Assembly (NCBI GenBank): GCA_017052515.1 | Contig: JAFHKR010000039.1 | Span: forward strand, 1,488,001-1,552,000 | Direction: 5' to 3' | DNA length: 64,000 nt | Source of the DNA: Fictibacillus nanhaiensis | GTDB lineage: Bacteria > Bacillota > Bacilli > Bacillales > Fictibacillaceae | Part shown: positions 1 to 9,095 of the stretch, piece by piece | Position numbering within the stretch: the first letter of the stretch is position 1 | How the letters are laid out: the number at the start of each line of letters is the position of its first letter | Position numbers and translations under genes: made by a program | The notes under the pieces: generated by a model | What the model was told of the DNA's origin: nothing | The model's database searches: none | The model's input: only the letters and a program-made list of their open reading frames with translations

Positions 1-329
1 GTTTCTTGAAAGGAAATATTCTTAAATGCACCACTTGGAGTTAACATGATTGTAATAACAACTCCTTTTTCTGTAGCACCTTTCCTGATCCAAAGTTTAA
101 ATCTTTCGACATTATCTCCATTTTGAAGTGTCGTTCGTCCAACATATAAATAATCTATTATATCATAGTCGGGGTAGCGCTTGCCTGTCTCGAAAACAGC
201 GAGCCTTCCCCATTTTGCATAAGCAGGTTCTTGTACTCTTGGATTTTCTGCAGAAATCTTAACCGGAAGTGAGCTACACACTAGAAAAACGGCCACCATG
301 AAGCAAAATAACTTGTTCAAAATCTTCAT
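1..329 (-). CDS. Secreted DUF3889-like (YqzG-type) protein, 3' end outside window
   Basis: Read from an ATG at 329 on the minus strand, the protein starts MKILNKLFCFMVAVFLVC and continues through a typical Sec signal peptide ending near an A-E cleavage site. The mature part has the pattern of small secreted Bacillus proteins of the YqzG/DUF3889 type: W-x-R near the N-terminus, a K-R-Y-P motif, and an F-K-L-W-I-R strand followed by V-V-I-T-I. About 109 codons are visible and the stop lies beyond base 1. An AAGGAG-like ribosome site precedes the ATG. The biochemical role is not known for the family. Family assignment is by pattern memory and is moderate. Confidence 0.7.
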   Translation of the reverse strand, partial: MKILNKLFCFMVAVFLVCSSLPVKISAENPRVQEPAYAKWGRLAVFETGKRYPDYDIIDYLYVGRTTLQNGDNVERFKLWIRKGATEKGVVITIMLTPSGAFKNISFQE

Positions 330-470
330 ACTACCAACTCCTTTTCCTTATTTTGCACCAATTCTCTCGTTTTCTCTGCAGAAATTGACGATTAGAAAAA
401 ATTGACAAGCCCTTCACTTACTCTTTATCATCTAAGTAGAAGCTAGAGCTAGATTTAGGGAGGGATTTAT

Positions 471-650
471 GTGACCGAAGTAGAAATTTCCCAAAGATAC
501 CTTGAATTGCGCGTTCAGTTTGAAAAGTTCACGAAACGATCTCTTACTGACAAAGAGCTTGTTTTTATCCACTGGCTGACAGAAAAAGGAGCCACTGTTG
601 AAGAACACAACAGAGAAGAAAAAAAGAAGCGTTCTAGACGCAGAAAATAA
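471..650 (+). CDS. Small basic hypothetical protein (59 aa)
   Basis: A GTG start at 471 follows a GGGAGGGA ribosome site at close to ideal spacing. The 59-residue product is charged, with an acidic/aromatic first half and a lysine/arginine-rich tail (EEKKKRSRRRK). A strong hairpin terminator follows immediately, so it looks like an independent single-gene transcript. No signal peptide or membrane segment is visible. I do not recognise a family; it may be a YqzH/YqkK-like small Bacillus protein, but that is a guess. Confidence 0.65.
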   Translation: MTEVEISQRYLELRVQFEKFTKRSLTDKELVFIHWLTEKGATVEEHNREEKKKRSRRRK

Positions 651-653
651 CTC

Positions 654-687
654 ACCCTTCCTCTACAACCAGGAAGGGTTTCTTTCA
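654..687 (+). terminator. Rho-independent terminator
   Basis: A 9-bp perfect stem (ACCCTTCCT / AGGAAGGGT, 654-662 with 671-679) is followed by TTCTTTC. It sits directly after the 59-aa gene and ends that transcript. Confidence 0.8.
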
Positions 688-753
688 TTCTGGCTGTGTT
701 TTAGTATGTTGGTCTAAATTAGAAATGCTTTTAGATTTTTGTCTCCTTTGAAT

Positions 754-880
754 GTTGATTGGAGTGGAAGGTGCGAGACTCCTGCGGGACGAGCGGTCAG
801 GTGAGACACTTAGAGCCGCAAAGCGGCAAGTGGCTCACCGGTCGCCACGCGGAAAGGGAGCACCTGAAACGGAAATCAAC
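754..880 (+). repeat. Palindromic intergenic repeat, copy 1
   Basis: A 127-bp element bounded by GTTGATT and AATCAAC, with GC-rich internal arms (GGAGTGGAAGGTGCGAGACT, CTCCTGCGGGA, GGTCAGGTGAGAC). The same element occurs inverted at 11644-11770 and 53389-53517. All copies lie in intergenic DNA and have no coding capacity of their own. It resembles the dispersed bcr/REP-type repeats known in Bacillus genomes. The rest of 688-977 holds nothing else I can support. Confidence 0.85.
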
Positions 881-977
881 CACTTTCATAAGTTTACTAT
901 GAAGCCTTTCATTTCATCTCCGTTTTCATTTATCTTATACTATCAATAATCTTTTTTTATGAAGGGAGCTTACATTC

Positions 978-1712
978 TTGACCTATATATTTGCTCACAG
1001 AGGATCTAGTAAGGATTGTCCAGAAAACACGATGGCTGCATTCCAAAAAGCATTTAAAGATGGCGCTGATGGGATCGAGCTTGATGTACAGCTTTCTAAA
1101 GATGGTGTACCGGTCATTATTCATGATGAGAAGGTAGATCGAACGACTAACGGAAAAGGTTATGTCGTGGATTTTACCCAAGAAGAATTAACACAGCTAG
1201 ATGCAGGCAGCTGGTTTTCGAAAAAGTTCGGCAAGGAATCTATCCCTTCTCTTCAACAATTTTTAGAATGGATAGCACCGATACCGATGTTGCTTAATAT
1301 TGAATTAAAAAACAATATCGTCGAATATAACGGACTCGAAGAAAAGGTTCTTCAATTGTTGCATCACTATGGGATGATGGATCGAACCGTGATCTCATCG
1401 TTCAATCATTATAGTTTAGTTAAGGTCAGAAGATTGAATAGTTATGTTCAAACGGCACCTCTTTACTCTTCGGGATTGTTTGAGCCGTGGGAGTATGTGA
1501 AAGCCTTTTATTCACAAAGTGCGCATCCGAACTATAAATCTCTCCACCCTTACATCATGAAAGGCTTTAAAAGAAATAATATTTCTGTTCGTCCCTATAC
1601 GGTTAACAGTCAGAAGTGGATGAAGTATTTTTTTGAGTGGAATACGGAAGCAATCATAACTGACTATCCGATTCTAGCAAGGGAAGTGTTGAACAGCCTT
1701 CCACCACATTAA
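978..1712 (+). CDS. Glycerophosphodiester phosphodiesterase (YqiK-like)
   Basis: This enzyme family hydrolyses glycerophosphodiesters to glycerol-3-phosphate and an alcohol. The start of the TIM barrel carries the GDPD signature: AHRGSSKDCPENTMAAF at residues 6-22 with the catalytic His-Arg, then GIELDVQLSKDG with the metal-binding Glu-x-Asp and an IIHD motif. The length of 244 residues is normal for the cytoplasmic bacterial form and no signal peptide is seen. The start is TTG at 978, supported by AAGGGAG eight bases upstream; no ATG fits better. It is transcribed away from the repeat at 754-880, probably as its own unit. The exact substrate cannot be read from sequence. Confidence 0.9.
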   Translation: MTYIFAHRGSSKDCPENTMAAFQKAFKDGADGIELDVQLSKDGVPVIIHDEKVDRTTNGKGYVVDFTQEELTQLDAGSWFSKKFGKESIPSLQQFLEWIAPIPMLLNIELKNNIVEYNGLEEKVLQLLHHYGMMDRTVISSFNHYSLVKVRRLNSYVQTAPLYSSGLFEPWEYVKAFYSQSAHPNYKSLHPYIMKGFKRNNISVRPYTVNSQKWMKYFFEWNTEAIITDYPILAREVLNSLPPH

Positions 1713-1769
1713 AAGAGCAGATTTCTTCAAAAATAGTAATCAAACGTACTACAATGAGAAAGAAAAGTT

Positions 1770-2834
1770 ATGATGCTAAAAAAAAGCTTGTTCTCAAAGA
1801 AAAAGGAGTTGTTTCATATTCAACCGTTATTGTTTCAACCATTGACCATCCGTGACGTAACGTTAAAGAATCGGATCGTCATGTCACCTATGTGTATGTA
1901 TTCTTGTTATGAACAAGATGGAATTGTGACCCCTTGGCATATGACTCATTACACGTCTCGAGCAATGGGTCAGACGGGACTGATCATGACAGAAGCAGCA
2001 GCTGTAAGCCCACAAGGAAGAATAAGTGCTGAAGACTTAGGAATCTGGGATGACAGCCATGTAGAAGGGTTATCTAAACTGGTTTCATCCATTCAAGAAA
2101 ACGGCTCCAAAGCAGCGATACAAATCGCCCATGCAGGACGTAAGGCTATGATAGATGGACCGATCATCGCTCCATCTGCTATCGCTTTTTCTGAAAAGAT
2201 GAAGACGCCAGAAGAAATGTCACTTCAGCAGATCGAAGAGACAGTGAGTCAATTTCGAAGTGCAGCAAAAAGAGCAAAAATAGCTGGATTTGACGTTATT
2301 GAGATTCATGGAGCGCATGGATATTTGATCAATGAATTCCTCTCTCCTCTGTCTAACAGAAGAACTGATTCTTATGGAGGCAGCCAAGAAAATCGCTACC
2401 GATTCTTACAAGAGATCATTGCTGCTGTCAGACTAGAATGGGAAGGTCCTCTGTTTGTTCGTGTCTCAGCGAACGATTATCACCCAGAAGGAAATACACC
2501 AGAAGATTTTGTAACCTATTCGAAATGGATGAAAGAAGATGGGGTCGATCTTATCGACTGCAGTTCGGGTGCTGTTGTACCTGCGAAGATCCCGACGTTC
2601 CCTGGTTATCAAGTTTCTTTTGCAGACAAGATTAAAAACGAAGCTGAAATTGCAACGGCAGCTGTTGGCTTGATCACAACAGGCAAGCAAGCGGAAGAAA
2701 TTTTACAAAACAAACGAGCTGACCTTATTTTTATCGGTCGAGAGTTTTTGAAAGATCCGTATTGGCCGCGATCAGCAGCACAAGATCTCGGAACAGAGAT
2801 CGAAAGTCCCAAACAATATGAACGTGGTTGGTAA
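1770..2834 (+). CDS. namA: NADPH dehydrogenase, old yellow enzyme family (YqjM/NamA)
   Basis: This FMN-dependent ene-reductase reduces the C=C bond of alpha,beta-unsaturated carbonyls and is implicated in detoxification. Hallmarks are [12 protein letters not shown] near the N-terminus (the cysteine tunes the flavin), the substrate-binding His pair in [16 protein letters not shown], the YGGS-x-ENRYRF signature, and [15 protein letters not shown] near the C-terminus, which ends QYERGW as in B. subtilis YqjM. The ATG at 1770 has a weak ribosome site and adds roughly 15 residues relative to YqjM. An AAGGAG at about 1802 could support an internal non-ATG start near 1817, so the N-terminus is uncertain. 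Confidence 0.93.
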   Translation: MMLKKSLFSKKKELFHIQPLLFQPLTIRDVTLKNRIVMSPMCMYSCYEQDGIVTPWHMTHYTSRAMGQTGLIMTEAAAVSPQGRISAEDLGIWDDSHVEGLSKLVSSIQENGSKAAIQIAHAGRKAMIDGPIIAPSAIAFSEKMKTPEEMSLQQIEETVSQFRSAAKRAKIAGFDVIEIHGAHGYLINEFLSPLSNRRTDSYGGSQENRYRFLQEIIAAVRLEWEGPLFVRVSANDYHPEGNTPEDFVTYSKWMKEDGVDLIDCSSGAVVPAKIPTFPGYQVSFADKIKNEAEIATAAVGLITTGKQAEEILQNKRADLIFIGREFLKDPYWPRSAAQDLGTEIESPKQYERGW

Positions 2835-2840
2835 GAATGA

Positions 2841-2876
2841 AAAAAGCTGGCTCTTTTAAAAGAGTCAGCTTTTTCT
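2841..2876. terminator. Bidirectional terminator
   Basis: AAAAAGCTGGCTCTTTT and AAAAGAGTCAGCTTTTT form a long hairpin with one mismatch, with A and T runs on both sides. It lies between the convergent namA and PAP2 genes and can serve both. Confidence 0.85.
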
Positions 2877-2878
2877 AT

Positions 2879-3538
2879 TCATAATGACACATTCCTCTTG
2901 AGAAAATGGTTCAGTCCTTTATACAATAAAACGCAGATTAAAAGCCAGGTTCCTCCAGCCGCAAACCCACCTAAAACATCTGTAGGATAATGAACACCTA
3001 AATATACTCGACTAAAACCGACTGATCCAATAAAAAGTGCCGTAACGCCATACATGAACTTTCGATATCTGTACAACAACGAATAGTTATGTACGAGAAG
3101 ATAGGTAAGCAAACCAAAAAAAGCGATGGAGATCATAGCATGCCCACTCGGAAAACTATACCCAGTAATCTCAATGACTCGATCATACATCGGTCTATCT
3201 CTTTCAAACCATTCTTTAAACCATTGATTTTCAAAACGAATGCCGATGAGACAAACGCCTAACACGAACGGTTCTATCCACTTTCTTTCGCCGATCAGCC
3301 AGATTACAGCAAAAAAGATAAAGATGGCATATTGATACGGCCGAGAAGCCATATTTGTCAGGAATGTAAAGCTATCATTTAGAGCAGGCTGGTGGATGAC
3401 AGACACATTTTTCATCGCCCACACATCAAGAACTTCTACTCTTGATTGTTCGTAGATAGAAGCAAACAGAATAAAGAGCCCGAGGCAAAGAGCAGTTAAC
3501 ACTACTGTTCTAATTACGCTGTTCTTAAAGATCATCAT
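2879..3538 (-). CDS. Membrane PAP2-superfamily phosphatase
   Basis: An integral membrane lipid phosphatase of the type-2 phosphatidic acid phosphatase family, about 219 residues with six predicted membrane spans. The three catalytic boxes are present: ERDRP (R-D-R-P of box 1), SFPSGHA (box 2) and GFSRVYLGVHYPTDVLGG (box 3, with the catalytic His and Asp). Such enzymes dephosphorylate phosphatidate, phosphatidylglycerol phosphate or undecaprenyl pyrophosphate; the substrate cannot be chosen from the sequence. It lies 17 bp downstream of the polymerase IV gene on the same strand, so the two may be cotranscribed. Confidence 0.88.
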   Translation of the reverse strand: MMIFKNSVIRTVVLTALCLGLFILFASIYEQSRVEVLDVWAMKNVSVIHQPALNDSFTFLTNMASRPYQYAIFIFFAVIWLIGERKWIEPFVLGVCLIGIRFENQWFKEWFERDRPMYDRVIEITGYSFPSGHAMISIAFFGLLTYLLVHNYSLLYRYRKFMYGVTALFIGSVGFSRVYLGVHYPTDVLGGFAAGGTWLLICVLLYKGLNHFLKRNVSL

Positions 3539-3555
3539 GAAACGATCAGCTCCTG

Positions 3556-4731
3556 TTACTTTTTCCCCTTTTTTATGATACCTTCTCCATGCTTTCTCTC
3601 GATCGATGACAATACATCGTGAAGCAGAGCATCTTTTTCGTTCTTTTCGACAGAGAACAGATCAAGCTGATAAGTCGCTAGTTCTTTTTCCACTACTTCT
3701 GTAGCGGTAATTCCTAATAATAGAACAGGTTCTTGATTCCAATGTCGGCGAAAGAGTTGAACGGCAGTTTTTTGAATATCTATTGCCTGCTGTGTTCCGT
3801 TTGGAAGCATCTTACTCCTCGTAATCGTTTTACGATCGCTATAACGAATGGTGATCGCAAGAGTTAGTGCTACATACCCTTTTGCTTTCAGCCGAGACGA
3901 CACTTTATCCGCTAGCTTTTTAAAAACAGTTTCAGATTCCGTAACAGAGATAAGATCTTCACTTAATGTCGTAGAATTGCCGATCGACCGATAATCACTT
4001 GCAGCACTTGGATCGACTGGGCGCGTATCAATGCCGTTAGCTCTTTCTTTCATCTTTATACCATTGATGCCAAAACGATGTTTCAGTTCATAATCTACAG
4101 CATCAGCCAGATCTTTAATTGTTATGATGCCATACTTGTTTAACTTTTCTTCGGTTTTTTTACCGATTCCGTGCATCTCCCCGACTTTAAGTGGCCAAAG
4201 CTTTTCTCTGAGATCTCTCTTTCGAAGAACCGTGATTCCGAGCGGTTTCTTCATATCTGAGGCTGTTTTAGCTAAAAATTTATTAGGTCCGATCCCGATA
4301 GATGATGGCAGATTCAGCTCATTCAACAGTCTTGCTTGAATCTCTTTTGCCATTTCGAGTGGCTCTTGACAGTCTGTCACATCCATGTAGCCTTCATCAA
4401 TGGAAACAGGCTCTACCTTTTCTGTATATTCCTGCAGAAGCTGAAACATGCGTGATGAATACATTTTGTATGTTTCAAAGTCTGGGGGTACAACAACAAG
4501 ATTGGGACAAACTTTTCTAGCTTGCCAAAGTGGCATTGTGGTTCTTACGCCTTTTTCCCTCGCTTCATAACTACAAGTTACGATGATTCCTTTTCGCTCT
4601 TCTACATTTCCTGCTACCGCAACCGGCTTTCCTCGAAGATCAGGGTTTTCAGCCATCTCTACTGAAGCATAGAAGCTGTTCATGTCCACATGAAATATGA
4701 TTCTTCTTTTAGACCCAGGAGACTGATACAC
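3556..4731 (-). CDS. dinB: DNA polymerase IV (Y family)
   Basis: An error-prone translesion polymerase. The catalytic core starts with HVDMNSFYASVE (first Asp, steric gate Tyr/Phe region), then SIDEGYMDVT with the essential Asp-Glu pair, and IGIGPNKFLAKTASDMKKP. A little-finger domain follows (SIGNSTTLSEDL...). Length is 391 residues, close to B. subtilis YqjH. The C-terminus contains a short Q-L-D-L-F segment, consistent with a beta-clamp binding motif. It has the same position near yqjE and namA as in B. subtilis. Confidence 0.94.
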   Translation of the reverse strand: MYQSPGSKRRIIFHVDMNSFYASVEMAENPDLRGKPVAVAGNVEERKGIIVTCSYEAREKGVRTTMPLWQARKVCPNLVVVPPDFETYKMYSSRMFQLLQEYTEKVEPVSIDEGYMDVTDCQEPLEMAKEIQARLLNELNLPSSIGIGPNKFLAKTASDMKKPLGITVLRKRDLREKLWPLKVGEMHGIGKKTEEKLNKYGIITIKDLADAVDYELKHRFGINGIKMKERANGIDTRPVDPSAASDYRSIGNSTTLSEDLISVTESETVFKKLADKVSSRLKAKGYVALTLAITIRYSDRKTITRSKMLPNGTQQAIDIQKTAVQLFRRHWNQEPVLLLGITATEVVEKELATYQLDLFSVEKNEKDALLHDVLSSIERKHGEGIIKKGKK

Positions 4732-4819
4732 ATGAACACTCCCTTTATTAAAACTTATCTATTAGTATATGTTAGAACAGTGTTTAAAAACATAAGGAAA
4801 GACTGCTACACAAAAGAAA

Positions 4820-4843
4820 AAGACAAGGTATCTACCTTGTCTT
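4820..4843 (-). terminator. Terminator of the MarR-type gene
   Basis: AAGACAAGGTA and TACCTTGTCTT form an 11-bp perfect stem around a two-base loop, followed on the minus strand by TTTTTCTTTT. It overlaps the stop codon of the MarR-type gene. Confidence 0.8.
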
Positions 4844-5329
4844 GTGAAGCCGCTTTCCAGTATCTTCTACCCATTCAACAAATTCTTCACCATGAAAATG
4901 CTTGTTTAAATCCTTATGTAATGTAATAAGATCTCGATAGAAGTCCTTTTTACTTTCATCTTCCATCCATTTTTGAAGAAAGCCATAGATCTGGCAGTTG
5001 AAGCTCGTAGACTCCTTATGTTTCACCAATCCTTCATCTGTTAAATAAACATAAGATATTCGGCGGTCATCGTTCTTTTTCTCTAATCTTACGTAGCCTT
5101 TATCTTTTAGACGTTTGATCACTTGCATAACTGTAGATACATCCCACAATCCGTAATAAGCGATCTTAGAGATCGTAATGTCTTCTTCTAGTGAAACGAT
5201 CCATAAAATATGTTGCTCCGCCTGAGTTAATCCAATGGCTTTCGCAGCTTTCTGCCAATCTTCTTCTAAGACTTTATACACGCCACGCATATAATTCACC
5301 ATCATGTGCATGTCAGATAGTTGACTCAT
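4832..5329 (-). CDS. MarR/Hpr-like winged-helix transcriptional regulator
   Basis: About 165 residues with a central winged helix: an EQHILWIVSLEE segment, a recognition-helix region around YYGLWDVSTVMQVIKRL, and a wing KKNDDRRISYVYLTDEG. The pattern of HILWI-x-ISxIAxxG-x-VST resembles ScoC (Hpr), a MarR-family repressor of proteases and sporulation genes, but the protein is shorter and I cannot claim orthology. The start is ATG at 5329, with GGGGGAGG seven bases upstream; the open frame continues to 5437 but lacks a ribosome site there. Function and target genes are unknown. Confidence 0.8.
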   Translation of the reverse strand: MSQLSDMHMMVNYMRGVYKVLEEDWQKAAKAIGLTQAEQHILWIVSLEEDITISKIAYYGLWDVSTVMQVIKRLKDKGYVRLEKKNDDRRISYVYLTDEGLVKHKESTSFNCQIYGFLQKWMEDESKKDFYRDLITLHKDLNKHFHGEEFVEWVEDTGKRLHKTR

Positions 5330-5487
5330 CCCATTTCCTCCCCCGAAATAAGATTTTTTAAAATTACCAATATTTTCATTTACATGATAAAAATATCTTA
5401 CATAAATCTTAAAGTGACTGTCAACTTTTTGCGACATTTTGTTTTAAAGTGCAACAAAAACAGGCAACAAGGCCTATTAAACACTAA

Positions 5488-5516
5488 AAACTTGGCGAAA
5501 ATCCGCCAAGTTTCGT
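5488..5516 (-). terminator. Terminator of the methylmalonyl/peptidase operon
   Basis: AAACTTGGCG and CGCCAAGTTT form a 10-bp stem with a six-base loop, nine bases after the stop of the M20 peptidase on the minus strand. The stem is palindromic with short T runs. Confidence 0.75.
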
Positions 5517-5524
5517 CATTTTTC

Positions 5525-6655
5525 TTATTCGCCTGCTGTTATTCCGATGACCGCAAGTACCATTTCTGCCGTTTTCGTCAATTCCTCAATCGGCATTCTT
5601 TCATTCGTTGTGTGGATCTCTTCGTAACCTACAGCTAGATTTACAGTTGGAATACCGTGACCTGCGATAATGTTCGCATCACTTCCACCACCACTATGAA
5701 GAAGCCTATGTGGGCGTCCGATCTTCTCAGCTGCTTTTTTGGCCACTTCTACAACATGATCGCCTTCACCAAACTTGAATCCAGGGTACATCACTTCGAT
5801 CTCAACTTCTGCACGCCCACCTAATTCTGCAGCAGCTGATTCGTAAGCTTCTTTCATTTTTGCTGTTTGAACTTCCATTTTCTCGTTGATCAATGAACGT
5901 GCCTCAGCAAGAACAAAAACTGTGTCACAAACGATATTTGTTTGCTCCCCAGTGCCTCCACCGTGGAAATGACCGATGTTAGCTGTCGTTTCTTCATCAA
6001 TTCTGCCAAGTGGCATGCGAGCGATCGCTTTAGCTGCAATCGTGATAGCTGAAACTCCTTTTTCTGGAGCTACACCAGCATGTGCAGATTTCCCATAGAT
6101 TTTTGCTCGTACTTTTGCCTGGGTAGGAGCAGCAACGATAATATCCCCAACAGGACCATCACTGTCTAAGGCAAAACCATATTTTGCTGTGATTTTTGAC
6201 GCATCCATTGCCTTTGCGCCCACTAATCCAGATTCCTCTCCTACTGTAATAATAAATTGAATATCACCGTGAGAGATGTTTTTTTCTTTTAAGACTTTAA
6301 TCGCTTCAAACATCGCAGCAAGACCTGCTTTGTCATCCGCTCCAAGAATCGTAGTACCATCTGTTACTACATAGCCATTTTTTATAGAGGGTTTGATCCC
6401 GTTACCAGGAGTAACTGTATCCATATGAGAAGTGAAATAGATCGTGTCCACGCCTTCTTTATTTCCCTTTAACGTACAGATTAAATTTCCTGCTGCGTGC
6501 TCTGTCGTGGATTCAGCATCATCTTCATAAACTTCAACACCAAGCTCTTCAAACTTCTTTTTAAGCACGATCGAGATCTCTTTTTCATGTCTAGTCTCTG
6601 AGTCAATCTGCACAAGCTCTAAAAATTCGTTTAACAAACGGTCTGCATTTACCAT
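5525..6655 (-). CDS. M20-family metallopeptidase, tripeptidase T-like (YqjE)
   Basis: A dinuclear zinc aminopeptidase-like protein of 376 residues. The metal and catalytic residues are in YFTSHMDTVTPG (His, Asp), ILGADDKAGLAAM (bridging Asp), and TVGEESGLVGAKAMD (catalytic Glu and zinc Glu), with late zinc ligands in HSGGGSDANI. A dimerisation domain lies between (GKSAHAGVAPEKG...). The family includes PepT-like exopeptidases that act on short peptides in the cytoplasm; B. subtilis YqjE is the likely counterpart. It is the last gene of the operon started by the mutase, 18 bp after the carboxyltransferase gene. Confidence 0.9.
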   Translation of the reverse strand: MVNADRLLNEFLELVQIDSETRHEKEISIVLKKKFEELGVEVYEDDAESTTEHAAGNLICTLKGNKEGVDTIYFTSHMDTVTPGNGIKPSIKNGYVVTDGTTILGADDKAGLAAMFEAIKVLKEKNISHGDIQFIITVGEESGLVGAKAMDASKITAKYGFALDSDGPVGDIIVAAPTQAKVRAKIYGKSAHAGVAPEKGVSAITIAAKAIARMPLGRIDEETTANIGHFHGGGTGEQTNIVCDTVFVLAEARSLINEKMEVQTAKMKEAYESAAAELGGRAEVEIEVMYPGFKFGEGDHVVEVAKKAAEKIGRPHRLLHSGGGSDANIIAGHGIPTVNLAVGYEEIHTTNERMPIEELTKTAEMVLAVIGITAGE

Positions 6656-6673
6656 TTATGTATCCCTCGCTTT

Positions 6674-8221
6674 TTATAGTGGTATGTTTCCATGCTTTTT
6701 GTAAGGTCTGTTTTCACTCTTGTTGCGCAGCATGTCAAGCGCTTGAATACACTTGATTCTTGTGTCTCTCGGATCAATAACATCATCCACCATCCCGTTT
6801 GCAGCAGCGATGTAAGGATTAGCAAATTTCGTACGATACTCTTCAATCTTCAGGGCCCTCGTCGCTTCAGGATCTTCGCTTCGTTCGATTTCTTTGGCAA
6901 AGATGATATTCGCAGCTCCCTGTGGCCCCATAACAGCAATCTCTGCATTCGGCCATGCGAATACTAAATCTGCTCCGATAGATTTACTGTTTAAAGCTAC
7001 GTATGCACCGCCATATGCTTTTCGAAGGATAATCGTTATCTTTGGAACTGTTGCCTCTGAGTAAGCATAAAGAATCTTCGCTCCATGACGGATAATGCCG
7101 CCATGCTCTTGTTTTACTCCTGGAAAGAATCCTGTTACATCCTCAAACGTGATGATTGGAATGTTGAAAGAGTCACATAAACGGATAAATCGCGATGCTT
7201 TATCTGAAGAATCAATGTCTAGTCCTCCAGCCATGACTTTTGGCTGATTACATACTAATCCTATCACTTCACCCTTTATCCTTGCAAAACCTACAACTAT
7301 ATTTCTTGCAAATTGAGCATGAACTTCCATGAATGAATCTTTATCTACCACTTCTTGAATAACGTTTCTTACATCGTATGGCCTTGTTGAATCAAAAGGG
7401 ATGATATCCGTAAGATCTGGACGATAGTCTTCCTCGTCTCCCCATGGCAATACCGGCGTTCTCTCTTTATTATTCTGCGGAAGGTATGAGATTAAACGTC
7501 TAACATCTTCTAACACTTCCGATTCAGTTGGTGCTGTAAAATGTGCGTTCCCACTCTTAGAGCCGTGTACTTCCGCTCCACCCAAATCTTCGGATGAGAT
7601 CTTCTCCCCAGTTACCGTCTCAATTACTTTCGGTCCTGTGATAAACATCTGGCTTGTTTTTTCCACCATAAACACAAAGTCAGTGATCGCCGGAGAATAG
7701 ACCGCTCCTCCCGCACAAGGACCCATGATCACAGATATTTGAGGAATCACGCCCGAATAGATGCTGTTTCGATAAAAGATATGACCATAGCCATCAAGTG
7801 ACATAACGCCTTCTTGGATGCGAGCTCCTCCTGAATCGTTCAACCCGATAAAAGGAGTTCCGTTCTTAGCCGCAAGATCCATCACTGCTGCGATTTTTTT
7901 CGCGTGCATCTCTCCAAGAGCTCCGCCAAATACCGTGAAATCTTGAGCGAACAAATAAATGGGACGACCATGAATCTTTCCGTAGCCAGTTACCACACCT
8001 TCTCCCGGCGCTTTCATTCCAGAAAGGCCAAAGTCATGTGAACGGTGCTCCATGAAAGGGTTTAGTTCAACAAACGTACCTTCATCAAGTAAAAGATCGA
8101 TGCGTTCTCGTGCCGTTAACTTTCCCCGTTCATGCTGCTTATCAATGCGGTCATCACCGCCGCCTAATTCAATCTCTGTCTTCTTTTCATAAAGTTCATT
8201 GATCTTGTCATAGATGTCCAT
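6674..8221 (-). CDS. Acyl-CoA carboxylase carboxyltransferase subunit (YqjD/MmdA-like)
   Basis: A 515-residue crotonase-fold carboxyltransferase of the PccB/MmdA type, which moves carboxyl groups between biotin and propionyl-CoA or methylmalonyl-CoA. Typical motifs include HERGKLTARERIDLLLDEG at the N-terminus, GGALGEMHAKKI, LNDSGGARIQEG (oxyanion hole) and GPCAGGAVYSP, and in the second half DVTGFFPGVKQEHGGIIRHG. Its stop overlaps the start region of the upstream cobalamin-binding/epimerase gene by one base (8221), so they are translationally coupled. No biotin carboxylase or carrier gene for it is in this cluster. Confidence 0.9.
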   Translation of the reverse strand: MDIYDKINELYEKKTEIELGGGDDRIDKQHERGKLTARERIDLLLDEGTFVELNPFMEHRSHDFGLSGMKAPGEGVVTGYGKIHGRPIYLFAQDFTVFGGALGEMHAKKIAAVMDLAAKNGTPFIGLNDSGGARIQEGVMSLDGYGHIFYRNSIYSGVIPQISVIMGPCAGGAVYSPAITDFVFMVEKTSQMFITGPKVIETVTGEKISSEDLGGAEVHGSKSGNAHFTAPTESEVLEDVRRLISYLPQNNKERTPVLPWGDEEDYRPDLTDIIPFDSTRPYDVRNVIQEVVDKDSFMEVHAQFARNIVVGFARIKGEVIGLVCNQPKVMAGGLDIDSSDKASRFIRLCDSFNIPIITFEDVTGFFPGVKQEHGGIIRHGAKILYAYSEATVPKITIILRKAYGGAYVALNSKSIGADLVFAWPNAEIAVMGPQGAANIIFAKEIERSEDPEATRALKIEEYRTKFANPYIAAANGMVDDVIDPRDTRIKCIQALDMLRNKSENRPYKKHGNIPL

Positions 8222-9072
8222 TATTTTGCTTCCTCCTTACTTTTCGTCTTCTCACAAAGCTCAAACAACACCTTATGTGTGGAAGAAGGGTGCATGAAAG
8301 CAACGGATGCACCACCTGCGCCAGGAACAGCAGCATCATGGATCATCTTGATGCCGTTTGATTTCATCTCATCTATGCGATCTTGTATGTTTGTAACACC
8401 AAGAGCGACGTGATGGACGCCTTGACCGCGCTTTTCAATAAACTGTGCGACAGGACTTTCTGCAGTTAGGGCTTCAAGCAGTTCTAGCCTCGTCTCACCG
8501 ATTTTTATAAAAGCCACTTTCACTTTTTGTGAAGGAACTTCCTCGATCGCTTCGAGTGTTAACCCCAGAACATTCACATAGAACGGGAGCGCTTCATCTA
8601 AAGATTTTACAGCGATTCCAATATGATCGATTCTTTCAGGCGCCACTCCTGAAAACACATTTTCTGTAATCCCATCACGCTTATATACCGCTTGTTCGAT
8701 AAATTTAGCTGTTTCGATCGTTGGTGTTCCTGGGGTGAATACTTTTTGGATCCCTTTAGACTCTAAGAAGGGAATGTCTTCCCATGGAATTACCCCTCCA
8801 CCGACAACTATGATATCGTCTGCTCCTTTTTCATGAAGAAGTCTCATCACTTCTGGAAAAAGTTCGTTGTGCGCGCCTGACAGACATGATAAACCGATCG
8901 CATCCACGTCCTCTTGAACAGCAGCTGCTGCGATCTGTTCTGGTGCTTGTCTTAATCCCGTATAAATGACTTCCATTCCATAATCTCTTAACGCTTGAGA
9001 AACAACAAGAGCTCCTCGGTCATGACCGTCGAGTCCTGGTTTTGCAATTAAAACACGAATTGTTTTCTTCAT
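8221..9072 (-). CDS. Fusion: cobalamin-binding mutase subunit plus methylmalonyl-CoA epimerase
   Basis: One open frame holds two activities. Residues 1-130 form a B12-binding domain with the base-off motif [11 protein letters not shown] (Asp-x-His-x-x-Gly) and the later GLSCLSGAH and VVGGGVIP loops. Residues 145-283 form a VOC-fold methylmalonyl-CoA epimerase ([25 protein letters not shown], and a C-terminal Glu ligand in HKVLFELCE). A linker of about 15 residues joins them without frameshift. The start is ATG at 9072 with AGAGAGGAGT upstream. In many relatives these are separate genes. With the adjacent mutase large subunit it would convert (R)-methylmalonyl-CoA to succinyl-CoA. Confidence 0.88.
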   Translation of the reverse strand: MKKTIRVLIAKPGLDGHDRGALVVSQALRDYGMEVIYTGLRQAPEQIAAAAVQEDVDAIGLSCLSGAHNELFPEVMRLLHEKGADDIIVVGGGVIPWEDIPFLESKGIQKVFTPGTPTIETAKFIEQAVYKRDGITENVFSGVAPERIDHIGIAVKSLDEALPFYVNVLGLTLEAIEEVPSQKVKVAFIKIGETRLELLEALTAESPVAQFIEKRGQGVHHVALGVTNIQDRIDEMKSNGIKMIHDAAVPGAGGASVAFMHPSSTHKVLFELCEKTKSKEEAK

Positions 9073-9095
9073 CGTTTCTCCACTCCTCTCTATTT

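Noticed and set aside
752..949. 65-codon frame across the palindromic repeat
   Set aside because: Lies inside a dispersed repeat, without ribosome site or protein-like sequence.
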